Assembly (NCBI RefSeq): GCF_005405165.1
Contig: NZ_BJDN01000013.1
Span: 1-64,000, forward strand
DNA length: 64,000 nucleotides
Direction: 5' to 3'
Source of the DNA: Loigolactobacillus binensis
GTDB taxonomy: Bacteria > Bacillota > Bacilli > Lactobacillales > Lactobacillaceae
A program made the position numbers and the translations under genes. The notes below the pieces were generated by a model. That model was not told the origin of the DNA. It saw only the letters and a program-made list of their open reading frames with translations, and ran no database searches. Of this stretch, positions 1-11,620 are shown one piece after another. How positions within the stretch are numbered: position 1 is the first letter of the stretch; every line of letters begins with the position of its first letter.

Positions 1-25
1 ACAACAAATGCGGACCAAACCAAGT

Positions 26-64
26 AAAAAAACAGCATTAGAAGTTAAATAACTTCTAATGCTG
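26..64 (-). terminator. Rho-independent terminator of rpsF-ssb-rpsR
   Basis: A perfect 14-bp inverted repeat (33-46 with 51-64, loop 47-50) is followed on the minus strand by a run of U (complement of 26-32). It lies 43 bases past the rpsR stop and ends that operon. Confidence 0.85.
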
Positions 65-106
65 TAAAATTGACTATCAACAGGATTTGACAGAGAGCCA
101 TTTTTT

Positions 107-349
107 TTACATTGCATCTTCGGCAACGAATGGCAATAATGCCATGATACGTGCGCGTTTGATTGCGATCGTAATTTTACGTTGGTTCTTGGCACTTGTG
201 CCCGTTACCCGACGTGGCAAAATCTTACCACGTTCGGAAATAAAACGACGCAATAAATCAGTATCTTTATAATCGATATGTTCAATATGATTAGCGGCGA
301 TAAAATCGACTTTACGACGGCGACGTCCGCCTCTACGTTGTTGAGCCAT
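107..349 (-). CDS. rpsR: 30S ribosomal protein S18
   Basis: This 80-residue basic protein is S18 of the small ribosomal subunit, which binds 16S rRNA as a heterodimer with S6. The Arg-rich N-terminus (GGRRRRK), the central [12 protein letters not shown] block and the [10 protein letters not shown] core are diagnostic, and the length is normal. It is the last gene of the rpsF-ssb-rpsR operon, 29 bases after ssb, with a good ribosome site (GGAGG) just upstream. A strong terminator follows it. Confidence 0.97.
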   Translation of the reverse strand: MAQQRRGGRRRRKVDFIAANHIEHIDYKDTDLLRRFISERGKILPRRVTGTSAKNQRKITIAIKRARIMALLPFVAEDAM

Positions 350-378
350 AGCTTATTCCTCCCTCAAAATACCAGTTA

Positions 379-933
379 CTAGAACGGTAAGTCATCATCG
401 GAAATATCAATCGATTCCCCATTATTTGCAAACGGGTCATTGGGATTGCTATTTGCGCTGCTGGCTGGACCATTACTAGGAGCAGGATTAGTTGTTGATT
501 GAGGAGCTTGGTTGAATGCGCTATTGCTGTTGTTGTTAAAGTTACTATTTTGATTATTATTATAACCAGAAGCACTTTGACCACCACCATTTTGTTGACG
601 GCGTTCATCAGCAGAGCGTGATTCCAGTAGTGAGAAATTATCGGCAACAACTTCGGTCACGTAAACACGTTGGCCTTCAGCGTTATCGTAATTCCGCGTT
701 TGAATCCGACCTTCGATACCAACTAACGACCCTTTATGAGTGAAATTAGTAAAGTTTTCGGCCGATTTACGCCACATCACACAGTTAATAAAATCAGCTT
801 CACGTTCTCCATTACGATTAGTGAACTGGCGATTAACGGCTAAAGTAAATGAAGCAACTGCTGCCCCACCACTGGTATAGCGTAATTCAACATCCCGGGT
901 CAAACGTCCAATCAGGACTACTCGATTGATCAT
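379..933 (-). CDS. ssb: Single-stranded DNA-binding protein
   Basis: SSB binds single-stranded DNA as a tetramer and recruits replication and repair proteins. Residues 1-105 form the OB fold (starting [20 protein letters not shown]). Residues about 108-170 are a low-complexity Asn/Gln/Ser/Gly linker, and the protein ends in the acidic partner-binding tip DISDDDLPF. At 184 residues it is slightly long because of the linker, which is common in lactobacilli. It sits between rpsF and rpsR, as usual in Firmicutes. A long open frame overlapping its 3' half in another frame is a shadow of the repetitive linker. Confidence 0.97.
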   Translation of the reverse strand: MINRVVLIGRLTRDVELRYTSGGAAVASFTLAVNRQFTNRNGEREADFINCVMWRKSAENFTNFTHKGSLVGIEGRIQTRNYDNAEGQRVYVTEVVADNFSLLESRSADERRQQNGGGQSASGYNNNQNSNFNNNSNSAFNQAPQSTTNPAPSNGPASSANSNPNDPFANNGESIDISDDDLPF

Positions 934-973
934 CCTATCGCTCCCCTCTCTAAAAATTTTTAATATTTATTTA

Positions 974-1273
974 TTAGTCTTCTTCGCGTGTGATCATATG
1001 ACGTAAAATATCGTCATTGATCTTAGCCAGACGGTCGAATTCATTAAGTGGTGCATCGTCGTCAGTTGTTACCTTAATTACATGGTATAAACCTTCGCGA
1101 TACTTCTTAATTTCGTACGCTAAGCGCCGTTTCGACCAGTCCTTTGATTCAACCACTTCAGCACCGTTATCGCGTAAAATACCGTCAAAACGTTCAACTA
1201 AGGCCGTTTTAGCTGCATCTTCTAAATCAGGACGTACGATGTAAAGAATTTCATATTTCTTCGATTGAGCCAT
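974..1273 (-). CDS. rpsF: 30S ribosomal protein S6
   Basis: S6 is a small-subunit ribosomal protein that pairs with S18. The 99 residues show the ferredoxin-like S6 fold pattern ([13 protein letters not shown] at the N-terminus, then [18 protein letters not shown]). It is the first gene of the operon with ssb and rpsR and has a strong ribosome site (AAGGAGGTG) at about 1281-1289. A leader hairpin and a consensus promoter lie upstream. Confidence 0.97.
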   Translation of the reverse strand: MAQSKKYEILYIVRPDLEDAAKTALVERFDGILRDNGAEVVESKDWSKRRLAYEIKKYREGLYHVIKVTTDDDAPLNEFDRLAKINDDILRHMITREED

Positions 1274-1301
1274 GACTGTTCACCTCCTTATGGTCTTTAA
1301 G

Positions 1302-1323
1302 GTTCTTACCCAAATGTAAGAAC
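1302..1323 (-). promoter_or_regulatory. Leader hairpin of the rpsF operon
   Basis: An 8-bp inverted repeat (1302-1309 with 1316-1323, 6-nt loop) lies in the 5' leader of rpsF between the promoter and the ribosome site. In many bacteria an S6:S18-binding element sits at this place and represses the operon. The loop here does not obviously show the published CCG-type motif, so an autoregulatory role is inference from position. Confidence 0.45.
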
Positions 1324-1360
1324 AAGGAGAATCTAAAACATTAGATACTCACAAAATAAA

Positions 1361-1389
1361 ATTATAGCATGCGCCGCCTGAAGTTTCAA
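1361..1389 (-). promoter_or_regulatory. Promoter of rpsF-ssb-rpsR
   Basis: On the minus strand: -35 TTGAAA (1384-1389), 17-bp spacer and -10 TATAAT (1361-1366) with an extended TGC just upstream of the -10. It lies about 90 bases before rpsF. The gap 1274-1583 holds this promoter, the leader hairpin and the gyrA terminator; I see no gene in it. Confidence 0.8.
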
Positions 1390-1510
1390 CTTTGTTTTCT
1401 TTTTTTACCAGTGTGGCAAAATTACCTCGTTTTTAACTTGGTTGCATTTAATAATTAGAACTTGGCTTAAATCTATTTTAATGATAACTTTCCTCAATCA
1501 ACATGCCCCA

Positions 1511-1562
1511 ACACAAAAAGCATTTGCGCGCCGTCTATATTTAAACTACGCGCAAATGCTTT
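1511..1562 (-). terminator. Terminator after gyrA
   Basis: A 14-bp perfect stem (1517-1530 with 1549-1562, 18-nt loop) is followed on the minus strand by UUUUUGUGU (complement of 1511-1519). It lies 21 bases beyond the gyrA stop and closes the yaaA-recF-gyrB-gyrA operon. Confidence 0.8.
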
Positions 1563-1583
1563 AATTATTTTTGCTGTTCAATT

Positions 1584-4142
1584 TTATTCTTGATCATTAT
1601 TCTGATCCGCTTCAGCACGACGCACTAACTCGTCGACCTGCGCGTTGCTTTGCTCAGTAGCCGTTGGAGCGTCATCAGCTGCCTGATCAGTTGCTGCTGA
1701 TTTCGTATCAGCTTCAGCGGCAACTTTTGCCATTGTCGCAACTTTTGCGTCATCATCAACGCGGATCAACCGCACACCTAAGGTTGCCCGACCAGTTTGC
1801 GAAACATCATGCACGTGGAACCGAATAACCACACCAGTATTGGTGATCAGCATAATGTCCTCATCGCCTTTGACCGTGGCTAAACCAGCTAGCGGGCCGT
1901 TCTTAGCACTAACGTTGACAGTTTTGATCCCTTTACCACCACGACCCTTGATCGGGTACTGTGTGGCAGCCGTCCGTTTACCATAACCTTTTTCGGAAAT
2001 GATCAACACTTCGCTGTCTGGCGTCAAAAGATCGGAACCCACCACGTAATCGTTTTCCCGTAACCGAATACCACGAACACCGGTTGCTGAACGACCCATG
2101 GAACGAACCGCAGTTTCTGCAAAGCTGACCGCGTACCCTAAATGGGTCCCGATAATGATATTTTGTTTGCCATCGGTTAAGCAAACGTTGATCAGTTCAT
2201 CGCTTTCCTTCAAGGTGATGGCTTTCAAACCATTGCTCCGAATATTACGGAATTCACTGACCGCAGTTCGCTTGGTGACCCCTTCGCGCGTGGTGAACAA
2301 TAAATAATTATCGTCGGCATCTGCCGCAACGTTGACCACCGTTTGAATCCGCTCGTCAGAATCAATACCAAGCAAATTGATCACTGGAATCCCTTTAGCT
2401 GTCCGGCCGTATTCAGGAATTTCGTAACCCTTAGCCTGATAAACTTTCCCAGTGTTGGTGAAGAACAACAACATATCATGCGTCGAAGTGAAGACTAGGT
2501 GTTCGATAAAGTCATCATCGTGAACCCCCATACCTTGGATCCCACGACCACCACGATTTTGCGTCTTAAATTCAGCCGCTGGTAAGCGCTTGATGTAACC
2601 GTTATGGGTCAACGTAATGACCACGTCTTCTTCTTCGATCAAGTCTTCATCTTCCAGACTTAAGACTTCACCGACTAATAATTCAGTCCGTCGTTTGTCG
2701 CCAAACTTGTTCTGAATTTCCAGCAATTCTTGATAAATAATATTGTGGATCCGTTCCGGCTTCGCCAAAATATCTTGGTAGTCAGCGATTTTTTCCATTA
2801 GGTCAGCGTATTCAGCTTCAACCTTATCGCGTTCCAAGCCAGTTAAGCGAACCAAACGCATATCCAAAATAGCCTGTGCCTGCTTATCGTCTAATTCATA
2901 GTGTTCGATCAATAATGCTTTAGCGACTTCGCCAGTTTTAGAACTACGAATAATACGAATGATCTCATCAATATGATCCAAAGCAACCCGTAAACCAGCC
3001 AAAATATGCGCTCGTGCCTTCGCCTTACGCAAATCAAACTCAGTCCGCCGGCGAATCACCTTTTCCTGATGTTTAAGGTAATACTGCAGAATTTCTTTTA
3101 ATGACAGTAAGCGTGGTGCGTTATCAACGATGGCTAACATGTTAAAGCCAAAAGATGTTTGCATGGCCGTTAATTTATACAAATTGTTTAAAACAACTGA
3201 CGCGGACATATCGCGCCGAATGTCGATCACGATCCGCATCCCATCCCGATCAGATTCATCGTTCAGGTCAGTAATTCCTTCTAAGCGCTTGTCCCGCGCC
3301 AATTCGGCGATACGTTCAACTAATTTCGCTTTGTTGACCATATAAGGAATTTCGGTGACGATGATCCGCTCCTTGCCACTCTTTTCTTCCTGAATCTCGG
3401 TTCTAGCCCGTAAAGTGATCGTCCCTTTACCAGTTTCGTAAGCCCGCCGAATACCGGACTTACCCATCACTAAACCGCCAGTAGGAAAATCAGGTCCCGG
3501 AATGACCTCCATTAAGTCAGCAGTGGTCGCCTCCGGATTATCCATCAATAAATGCAAGCCGCTAATGACTTCCGCTAAATTATGCGGCGGAATATTGGTG
3601 GTCATCCCGACAGCAATCCCGGTAGCCCCATTGACCAATAAATTGGGAAAACGGGCCGGTAAAACAACGGGTTCTTTTTCTGAACCGTCATAGTTATCTT
3701 GATAATCAATGGTATCTTTGTTGATATCCCGTAACATTTCTAAGGCGATCTTGCTCATCCGAGCTTCGGTATACCGCATTGCGGCGGCACCATCACCATC
3801 GACAGAACCGAAGTTACCATGGCCGTCAACTAGCATGTAGCGATAGCTGAAGTCCTGTGCCATCCGCACCATTGATTCGTAAATTGCTGAATCGCCATGG
3901 GGATGAAATTTACCCATAACATCACCGACGATCCGGGCGGATTTTTTATATGGCTTATCAGGGGTGACCCCTAATTCACTCATCCCGTACAAGATCCGCC
4001 GATGGACAGGTTTCAAGCCATCGCGCACGTCAGGTAAAGCCCGCGCCACGATCACACTCATTGCGTAATCTAGAAATGAAGTGCGCATGGTTTTGGCTAA
4101 ATTGACATCTTGAATCCGCCGATTTTGTGGTTCATCTGCCAT
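1584..4142 (-). CDS. gyrA: DNA gyrase subunit A
   Basis: GyrA is the DNA-cleaving subunit of gyrase, which introduces negative supercoils ahead of replication forks. The 852 residues hold the breakage-reunion domain with the catalytic Tyr124 ([10 protein letters not shown]). The quinolone-resistance region GDSAIYE has Ser85 and Glu89, the sensitive wild-type residues. A C-terminal beta-pinwheel carries a GyrA-box-like QNRGGRG, which separates it from ParC. The C-terminus ends in an acidic, Asp/Glu-rich tail, as usual for GyrA. It lies 40 bases after gyrB in the same operon. Confidence 0.98.
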   Translation of the reverse strand: MADEPQNRRIQDVNLAKTMRTSFLDYAMSVIVARALPDVRDGLKPVHRRILYGMSELGVTPDKPYKKSARIVGDVMGKFHPHGDSAIYESMVRMAQDFSYRYMLVDGHGNFGSVDGDGAAAMRYTEARMSKIALEMLRDINKDTIDYQDNYDGSEKEPVVLPARFPNLLVNGATGIAVGMTTNIPPHNLAEVISGLHLLMDNPEATTADLMEVIPGPDFPTGGLVMGKSGIRRAYETGKGTITLRARTEIQEEKSGKERIIVTEIPYMVNKAKLVERIAELARDKRLEGITDLNDESDRDGMRIVIDIRRDMSASVVLNNLYKLTAMQTSFGFNMLAIVDNAPRLLSLKEILQYYLKHQEKVIRRRTEFDLRKAKARAHILAGLRVALDHIDEIIRIIRSSKTGEVAKALLIEHYELDDKQAQAILDMRLVRLTGLERDKVEAEYADLMEKIADYQDILAKPERIHNIIYQELLEIQNKFGDKRRTELLVGEVLSLEDEDLIEEEDVVITLTHNGYIKRLPAAEFKTQNRGGRGIQGMGVHDDDFIEHLVFTSTHDMLLFFTNTGKVYQAKGYEIPEYGRTAKGIPVINLLGIDSDERIQTVVNVAADADDNYLLFTTREGVTKRTAVSEFRNIRSNGLKAITLKESDELINVCLTDGKQNIIIGTHLGYAVSFAETAVRSMGRSATGVRGIRLRENDYVVGSDLLTPDSEVLIISEKGYGKRTAATQYPIKGRGGKGIKTVNVSAKNGPLAGLATVKGDEDIMLITNTGVVIRFHVHDVSQTGRATLGVRLIRVDDDAKVATMAKVAAEADTKSAATDQAADDAPTATEQSNAQVDELVRRAEADQNNDQE

Positions 4143-4182
4143 TAACTATTTAACTCCCTTCAAAAAATCCGTTCACGCTACT

Positions 4183-6147
<1,965 letters not shown>

Positions 6148-6161
6148 CTATAGTTGATTGA

Positions 6162-7262
6162 TCAAGCCTTATCTGTCGTCTGCTGCAATTGCCCTTGATT
6201 GATCTGAAAAATCCGTGGTGCCTCGATCAAAGTCTGCGCCACACCACTTAAACTAGTGGTGGTCAAAAAGGTTTGAACCTTATGCTGAATGGCTTTTAGT
6301 AAATGTGTTTGCCGCATATCATCAAGTTCCGATAAAACATCGTCCAACAATAACACTGGATATTCGCCAGTTTGTTCCTTCATCAAGTCGATTTCAGCCA
6401 ACTTGACTGCCAAGGCCGTCGTTCGCTGCTGTCCCTGCGATCCAAACGTTTGCACATTTTTGCCGTTAACTAAAAAACGAACATCATCCCGGTGTGGTCC
6501 AACTAAGGTCGTCCCTTGTTCAATTTCATGAGCCACGTCCGCATGCAATGCCTGTTGTAAGGTCAGCCCACCCTTCAATTGACTCACATAACTAAAAGTT
6601 AGTTTTTCGCGACCTTTACTGATATCGTGATGGAGCACCTGCGCCCAACCTTCCAGCTTGGTGAGAAAATCAAGTCGCTGCTGAATAATGGCACTACCAA
6701 AGGTTGCCAATTGATCGGATAAAACTTCCAAGAATACCTGATCAGTCGCTTGTTTATACTTTAATTGTTTTAAATATTGATTACGTTGCCGTAAAACTTG
6801 CTTGTACTGACTGCTGTTGTATAAATATTTGGGACTCATCTGGCCGAATTCCATATCAATAAACCGCCGCCGCACCACAGGTGAACCTTTGACCAAAGAT
6901 AAATCTTCTGGTGCAAATAAAATAACGTTTAGTTGGCCAATGTATTGGGAAAGCTTGGCCTGTTCCAAATGATTGATCTTGGCCTTTTTTCCTTTTTTGC
7001 TGATCACTAATTCCAGGGGAACCTTACCACTACTTTTCTGCACCCGCCCAGTGATCTTAGCAAAATCAGCTTGCCATTTGATAAAATCCTTTTCATTATG
7101 CGTGCGGTGACTTTTAGTCAACGCCAACACATAAATAGCTTCCAACAAGTTGGTTTTACCCTGAGCGTTTTCGCCTAGAAGGACGTTGACTCCTGGGGAA
7201 AAATCGACCGCTAATTGAGCATAATTACGGTAATTAGTTAACTGCAAGTGATCGAGGTACAT
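6162..7262 (-). CDS. recF: DNA replication and repair protein RecF
   Basis: RecF is an SMC-like ATPase that helps load RecA at stalled forks with RecO and RecR. The Walker A is GENAQGKTN near residue 32, the ABC-type signature is FGSQGQQRT near residue 275, and the Walker B is [12 protein letters not shown]. The length of 366 residues is normal. Its ATG overlaps the yaaA stop (TGATG), so the two are translationally coupled. Confidence 0.97.
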   Translation of the reverse strand: MYLDHLQLTNYRNYAQLAVDFSPGVNVLLGENAQGKTNLLEAIYVLALTKSHRTHNEKDFIKWQADFAKITGRVQKSSGKVPLELVISKKGKKAKINHLEQAKLSQYIGQLNVILFAPEDLSLVKGSPVVRRRFIDMEFGQMSPKYLYNSSQYKQVLRQRNQYLKQLKYKQATDQVFLEVLSDQLATFGSAIIQQRLDFLTKLEGWAQVLHHDISKGREKLTFSYVSQLKGGLTLQQALHADVAHEIEQGTTLVGPHRDDVRFLVNGKNVQTFGSQGQQRTTALAVKLAEIDLMKEQTGEYPVLLLDDVLSELDDMRQTHLLKAIQHKVQTFLTTTSLSGVAQTLIEAPRIFQINQGQLQQTTDKA

Positions 7263-7498
7263 CAGTCATCAGCCTGTGTGGTTGCCGACCGCAAAAAAAA
7301 GCTGCCTGTATCGGGAACTTCCACCGTATCGCCAGCCACCAGCTTGCGACCACGCCGATCTTCAGGCATTCCATTTACAAAAACAGTCTGCTCACGTAAA
7401 AACCATTTGGCTTGACCGCCAGAATCGACTAAGGCCTGCTCTTTCAATAGCTGACCCAACGTTAAATAGGCGGTTTCGAGGTAGACAATTTTCTTCAA
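7262..7498 (-). CDS. yaaA: S4-domain protein YaaA
   Basis: This is the small (78-residue) S4-like RNA-binding protein found between dnaN and recF in most Firmicutes. The S4 pattern is visible at residues 14-60 ([21 protein letters not shown]...VFVNG...RRGRKL..GD). Its role is not firmly established; a link to ribosome assembly or RNA binding is inferred from the fold. It is the first gene of the recF-gyrB-gyrA operon. Confidence 0.93.
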   Translation of the reverse strand: MKKIVYLETAYLTLGQLLKEQALVDSGGQAKWFLREQTVFVNGMPEDRRGRKLVAGDTVEVPDTGSFFLRSATTQADD

Positions 7499-7600
7499 AC
7501 TATATCCCCACGCTTCCGTTATGAAATAAGCCGGTAAATTAAGTCCACCAGCTTACTCATAGGCTTGTAAAACGATCAATGTCGTTTTATTACTGCTTAT

Positions 7601-7629
7601 ATTATACCTTTTGAATACCTAAATTACAA
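7601..7629 (-). promoter_or_regulatory. Promoter of yaaA-recF-gyrB-gyrA
   Basis: Minus strand: -35 TTGTAA (7624-7629), 17-bp spacer, -10 TATAAT (7601-7606). The leader to yaaA is about 95 bases and contains an 8-bp hairpin (7568-7575 with 7582-7589). The rest of the 7499-7804 gap is AT-rich with no gene. Confidence 0.75.
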
Positions 7630-7766
7630 TCTAATCGGCTAATTTTCGCCGTTTAAAGCAATTTAATTTAAAATAAGCAAAAGACACTAGAAACACTAAA
7701 AAGGGCTAAAAATAAAAAATAAGCGCGTATCAGCCATTTAGTCATTTTTTTACCGAAATTTTGCGC

Positions 7767-7801
7767 AAAAAAATAGTGCTGCATCTAGGCAGCACTATTT
7801 T
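7767..7801 (-). terminator. Terminator after dnaN
   Basis: A 13-bp perfect stem (7770-7782 with 7789-7801, loop 7783-7788) begins 3 bases after the dnaN stop. Its minus-strand 3' arm ends in a U run, complement of 7767-7773. Confidence 0.85.
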
Positions 7802-7804
7802 AGC

Positions 7805-8944
7805 TTAGAATGTTCGGACTGGCGTGATCAGCTGAACAAAATGATCGGCATCTTCACTAGGAACTAAGGTGAAGGGCCGTAACGCGGATGTAAACGCGAC
7901 GCGGATCTCCGTCTGACCAAAGGACCGTAAAGCATCCTTCATATAGTCTGGATTAAACGAAATCTCCAAGTTCTCGCCCGCTAAATTTTGGCCATTTAAA
8001 GATTCCTCAACGTTACCAACATCCGGTGAATTCCCGTAAATAGTCACCTGACTAGTGGTTGGATCAAGCGCTAGTTTAACCACATTGTTATGACTTTCAT
8101 GGGATAACAAAGAAGCACGTTCGATCGCCGCTAACAATTCTGGCGCATTAAATTCGACTTGGGTAGACGAACTTGTCGGGATCAACCGGGAAGTTTCGGG
8201 ATAATTGCCTTCCAACAAGCGGGAGTAAAAGGACGTCGTGCCGGCCACAAATAAAACTTGGTTTTCAGCGATCCGCATCTCTACGGTTTCCACATCGTCG
8301 CCTAAAGTCCGTGATAGTTCAACTAAACTTTTGCCCGGAATGATCACGTCATAATGAATAGCTGGATCAATATCGAGTTTGATCTTCCGCTGGCTTAAGC
8401 GGTGGCTATCAGTGGCTACAGCCAATAATTCGGCATCAGCTAACACCAAATGGATCCCCGTCAGGATCGGCCGACTTTCTTGATTAGAAACGGCGATCAC
8501 CGTTTGCGCGATCAATTGTTTTAAAACGGCTGCATCTAAAACAACTTGTTTATCCGTATCGATCACCGGTAAATTAGGATAATTGTTGGCGTCAAGCCCG
8601 TTAATAGTAAAAGCAGCCGGGCCGGAACGTAATTCTGTTTGAAAATTATCCTTCACTTCTAAAGTCAAGGTTTCTTCAGGTAATTTCTTAACGATTTCAC
8701 CGAAGAAACGTGCTGGAAGTACGATCGAGCCAGTTGAGCCAACTTCTAATTCGTTTTTTTCATCGGCCGCAGAAATAAAGGCTTCAATAGAAATATCGGC
8801 ATCGCTACCGGTCAACATTAAGCCTGCTTCGGTTAACACTAACTTTAAGCCTGTTAATATCGGAATCGTTGTTTTGGATGAAATTGCTCGTTGCACATCG
8901 TTAAGATTTTTAACGAATAAAGAACGTTTAATTGAAAATTGCAT
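7805..8944 (-). CDS. dnaN: DNA polymerase III beta subunit (sliding clamp)
   Basis: The beta clamp encircles DNA and tethers the replicative polymerase. The 379 residues match the three-domain clamp. Typical segments are MQFSIKRSLFVKNLNDVQRA at the N-terminus, LPEETLTLEV and PARFFGEIVKKLP, and the conserved C-terminal end QLITPVRTF. It lies downstream of dnaA across the 200-bp origin segment and ends at its own terminator, so it may also have its own promoter near 9007-9012 (TATAAT on the minus strand, weak -35). Confidence 0.98.
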   Translation of the reverse strand: MQFSIKRSLFVKNLNDVQRAISSKTTIPILTGLKLVLTEAGLMLTGSDADISIEAFISAADEKNELEVGSTGSIVLPARFFGEIVKKLPEETLTLEVKDNFQTELRSGPAAFTINGLDANNYPNLPVIDTDKQVVLDAAVLKQLIAQTVIAVSNQESRPILTGIHLVLADAELLAVATDSHRLSQRKIKLDIDPAIHYDVIIPGKSLVELSRTLGDDVETVEMRIAENQVLFVAGTTSFYSRLLEGNYPETSRLIPTSSSTQVEFNAPELLAAIERASLLSHESHNNVVKLALDPTTSQVTIYGNSPDVGNVEESLNGQNLAGENLEISFNPDYMKDALRSFGQTEIRVAFTSALRPFTLVPSEDADHFVQLITPVRTF

Positions 8945-8999
8945 GTGGTTGTAGAACCTCCTTTTTGAGAACCGTACCTGAATCGTTTACCGATTAAGG

Positions 9000-9144
9000 T
9001 AGTTATATTATATAAAAGATTTTTAAGTAATAGTAGTAGGCACTGTTAATGCTGTGGAAAAGTCTAAGTGAGCAAGGCCAGCTAAGATATCCACATGTGC
9101 ATAACCTGTGGATATCTCCGGGTAAAACTAGTGCTTTATCCACA
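9000..9144. other. oriC: oriC, dnaA-dnaN part: DnaA boxes, DnaA-trio and unwinding element
   Basis: Reading from dnaA towards dnaN there are DnaA boxes at 9136-9144 (TTATCCACA), 9107-9115 (TGTGGATAT), 9096-9104 (TGTGCATAA), 9087-9095 (ATATCCACA) and 9053-9061 (TGTGGAAAA). Then, 13 bases on, trinucleotides read 3' to 5' on the plus strand as GAT-GAT-GAT-AAT-GAA (9039 down to 9025), followed by an almost pure A/T stretch (about 9000-9024). This box / DnaA-trio / AT-rich order matches the unwinding region defined in Bacillus subtilis. The match in order and spacing is seen directly; the function is by analogy. Confidence 0.85.
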
Positions 9145-9147
9145 GTC

Positions 9148-10509
9148 CTAATTTGACCGTAAATTATTTTTTAACTCGCGGACATCGTTTTGGAGCCGTT
9201 CATTATCTTTTAGGGCTTGGGCAATTTTTTCATGGGCATGAATAACGGTTGTGTGGTCTTTGCCACCAAATGATTTGCCGATCTTAGGTAATGAATTATC
9301 CGTTAATTCACGGGCAAGATACATAGCGATCTGCCGTGGCATAACAATGGTTTTGACCCGTTTCTTACCTTTAAGTTCAGCTACGGAAACTTCATAATAT
9401 TTAGCCACTTCATTTTGAATATCCGCAATTGAAAGCTCATTATTTTTACCTGCCAACTTTAAATTCTTTAAAGCATCAGCGGCTAGGCTGGTCGAAATCG
9501 TTAGATGTTTCATCGTGGCATAGGCCTGTACTCGAACCAATGCGCCTTCTAGCTCACGAATATTGGAATCGATTTGCCCAGCAATATAACTCAAGGTTTC
9601 GTCAGGGATCTGTAACTGTTCAGCATCAGCCTTATTGCGTAAAATAGCGATCCGCGTCTCTAAATCTGGTGGGGTAATATCGACGGATAAGCCCCATTTA
9701 AACCGGGAGACCAAGCGTTCTTGCAGCTTCGGGATCTCGTTAGGTAAACGATCTGAAGTCAACACGATCTGTTTCTTATCATCATAAAGCGCATTAAAAG
9801 TATGGAAGAATTCTTCTTGGGTTCCTTCCTTATCAGCAAAAAATTGAATATCATCGACCAATAGTAGATCAACACTGCGATATTCCTGCCGAAATTGTTC
9901 CTGCTGCCGGGTTTGGATCGAATTGATAAAGTCGTTGGCAAAAGCCTCAGACGTCACGTATTTAACCTTAGCCTCAGGACGTAAAGCCAACATTTGGTGG
10001 CCAATAGCGTGCATTAAATGGGTCTTACCTAAACCAACACCACCATAAAAGAAGAGTGGATTATACATTGTCCCAGGTTCTTCGGAAACCACTAGAGCCG
10101 CTGCATGGGCCATTTGATTACCTTTACCGGTAACAAAGGTATCGAAAGTATAACGACTATTTAAATGTGTCGGCCGCATAAATGTTGGTGTGACCGTTGC
10201 GGTATTGCGCTCCCCAAACTCTTCCTTCGGCGATATGGTAGTGGTCAGCGGGGTTGCATCATGCGTGGCGGTTTGAATGATCGGTGTGATTTCACCGCCG
10301 GTATGCTGATAAACGTATTCAACCACTTTTGTAGCCAGGTTGCGTTCCCAATAATCTTTTTGTAGATCTTCGGGAACTTCGATAATGAGCTGATTCTGGT
10401 TTAACGCGATCGGTTTCGCGGTGGTGACCCAAGTTTTATACCCCACGGGGGTAAGTGAACGCTTGAGTTCATCCCGAATTATCGCCCATAAATCTTCCAA
10501 TTCAGGCAC
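9148..10509 (-). CDS. dnaA: Chromosomal replication initiator DnaA
   Basis: DnaA is the AAA+ initiator that binds DnaA boxes and melts oriC. The 453 residues show an N-terminal interaction domain (about 1-85), a linker, the AAA+ core with Walker [10 protein letters not shown] and Walker [11 protein letters not shown], and the C-terminal helix-turn-helix with the signature [13 protein letters not shown]. DnaA boxes flank it on both sides, and one overlaps its promoter, which suggests autorepression. Confidence 0.98.
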   Translation of the reverse strand: MPELEDLWAIIRDELKRSLTPVGYKTWVTTAKPIALNQNQLIIEVPEDLQKDYWERNLATKVVEYVYQHTGGEITPIIQTATHDATPLTTTISPKEEFGERNTATVTPTFMRPTHLNSRYTFDTFVTGKGNQMAHAAALVVSEEPGTMYNPLFFYGGVGLGKTHLMHAIGHQMLALRPEAKVKYVTSEAFANDFINSIQTRQQEQFRQEYRSVDLLLVDDIQFFADKEGTQEEFFHTFNALYDDKKQIVLTSDRLPNEIPKLQERLVSRFKWGLSVDITPPDLETRIAILRNKADAEQLQIPDETLSYIAGQIDSNIRELEGALVRVQAYATMKHLTISTSLAADALKNLKLAGKNNELSIADIQNEVAKYYEVSVAELKGKKRVKTIVMPRQIAMYLARELTDNSLPKIGKSFGGKDHTTVIHAHEKIAQALKDNERLQNDVRELKNNLRSN

Positions 10510-10541
10510 AAAAACGCCTCCTTTTCTAAAAACATATCTTT

Positions 10542-10570
10542 ATTTTAGCATTCTCGAAAAAAGTTTTCCA
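10542..10570 (-). promoter_or_regulatory. Probable dnaA promoter
   Basis: The minus strand has an extended -10, TGCTAAAAT (10542-10550), 33 bases before the dnaA ATG. The -35 position (10565-10570, TGGAAA) is poor and coincides with a DnaA box (10564-10572). A weak promoter covered by a DnaA box fits autorepression, but the promoter call rests mainly on the -10. Confidence 0.45.
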
Positions 10571-10887
10571 CAACTTTCGCAACAAGTTTGACGGACCCAA
10601 AAGTTGTGAACAAGCTGTTTAAAAGTGTTGTCCACAGCCAAACGTATCCTGTGGACAAATAGATTATTTTTTAACTTAGTGACAGGAAATTGTTGATTAG
10701 AAGTCTTTATGTAGCAAATGTTTCACGACTTATACACAGCTTAAATTAAAAAGTGGACAGACTTTTACCAGCCTGTTTCTTTGTGGACAACTAGGGGAAA
10801 TGGTTGTGGAAACTGTTTTTTTAAGTTGGCGAAAATAAACAAGCTATCCACAAGAAAGAGAACTTAATCCCTTGCTTCTGTGGATAA
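10564..10887. other. oriC: oriC, dnaA-rpmH part: DnaA-box cluster
   Basis: Matches or near-matches to TTATNCACA on either strand lie at 10564-10572, 10605-10613, 10628-10636, 10650-10658, 10730-10738 (TTATACACA), 10782-10790, 10844-10852 (CTATCCACA) and 10879-10887 (TGTGGATAA). No open frame fills the 520-bp gap between dnaA and rpmH. This corresponds to the upstream box cluster of a Firmicute bipartite origin. Confidence 0.9.
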
Positions 10888-10948
10888 CTTTATTTTTTTA
10901 GAGTTCCATTTAAAAGCCGAATATGCTATTATATTCTGGTAATTGCTA

Positions 10949-10978
10949 TTGACGTCAGTGTATTAAATTCGGTATACT
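10949..10978 (+). promoter_or_regulatory. Promoter of rpmH
   Basis: -35 TTGACG (10949-10954), 18-bp spacer, -10 TATACT (10973-10978), followed by a short leader with GAGGGGG (about 11014-11020) before rpmH. Confidence 0.75.
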
Positions 10979-11030
10979 AGAAAATAACTGATTAAATAGG
11001 TTTAATTTTTTGCGAGGGGGTTAATCGCAC

Positions 11031-11171
11031 ATGGCAATGAAACGCACATACCAACCAAAGAAACGTCATCGTGAACGTGTCCATGGTTTTATGAAACGAA
11101 TGAGCACAAGCAACGGTCGTAATGTGTTACAACGTAGACGCCGTAAAGGTAGAAAAGTATTGTCTGCATAG
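11031..11171 (+). CDS. rpmH: 50S ribosomal protein L34
   Basis: L34 is a tiny, very basic protein of the large ribosomal subunit. The 46 residues read [14 protein letters not shown]..., then [13 protein letters not shown] and [11 protein letters not shown], which is unmistakable. The usual family start is the Met at 11037; the ATG at 11031 is preferred because the GAGGGGG ribosome site lies about 10 bases before it and 16 before the other. The stop codon overlaps the first base of a terminator. Confidence 0.96.
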   Translation: MAMKRTYQPKKRHRERVHGFMKRMSTSNGRNVLQRRRRKGRKVLSA

Positions 11172-11198
11172 ACCACTGACCCTCAGTGGTCTTTTTTA
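11171..11198 (+). terminator. Terminator after rpmH
   Basis: A 9-bp perfect stem (11171-11179 with 11183-11191, loop CCC) is followed by TTTTTT. Its first base is the last base of the rpmH stop codon. It partly separates rpmH from rnpA. A second, weaker hairpin (11209-11218 with 11223-11232, two wobble pairs) follows just before rnpA. Confidence 0.85.
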
Positions 11199-11264
11199 TT
11201 ATTTTTGAGTGAGTAAGCGATTGTTTGCTCACAGTACATAGGACTTGGAGTAATCAAATACGTC

Positions 11265-11618
11265 ATGAGAAAATCTTATCGAGTCAAAAAAGAAGCAGAT
11301 TTCCAGACCGTTTTTCAAACCGGAGATTCCAAAGCTAATCGTAACTACATCGTCTATCAGATGGAAAAGCCGGGACAAAAACATTTTCGGGTCGGTATTT
11401 CAGTCGGTAAACGAATCGGTAATGCGGTTCACCGTAACCAGGTCAAGCGCCGGATCCGCCAAAGTCTGCAAGAACTCAAACCACAATTGAAAACCGACGT
11501 TGATTTTTTGGTCATTGCACGGCCTAGTGCTGATCACTTGACCCAAGACGAAGCTAAAGCTAATTTAGTGCACGTCTTGACTTTGGCTGGCCTATTAACG
11601 GATGAAGTGAGGGAATAA
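11265..11618 (+). CDS. rnpA: Ribonuclease P protein component
   Basis: RnpA is the protein subunit of RNase P, which matures the 5' ends of tRNAs together with the rnpB RNA. The 117-residue basic protein starts [14 protein letters not shown] and has the RNR motif region [14 protein letters not shown] near residues 52-66, a normal arrangement. The nearest Shine-Dalgarno-like TTGGAG is about 16 bases upstream, rather far, so initiation may be weak. The yidC start follows 2 bases after the stop. Confidence 0.96.
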   Translation: MRKSYRVKKEADFQTVFQTGDSKANRNYIVYQMEKPGQKHFRVGISVGKRIGNAVHRNQVKRRIRQSLQELKPQLKTDVDFLVIARPSADHLTQDEAKANLVHVLTLAGLLTDEVRE

Positions 11619-11620
11619 GT

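Noticed and set aside
333..650. A 105-codon frame overlapping ssb on the same strand
   Set aside because: It is a shifted reading of the low-complexity Asn/Gln linker of SSB.
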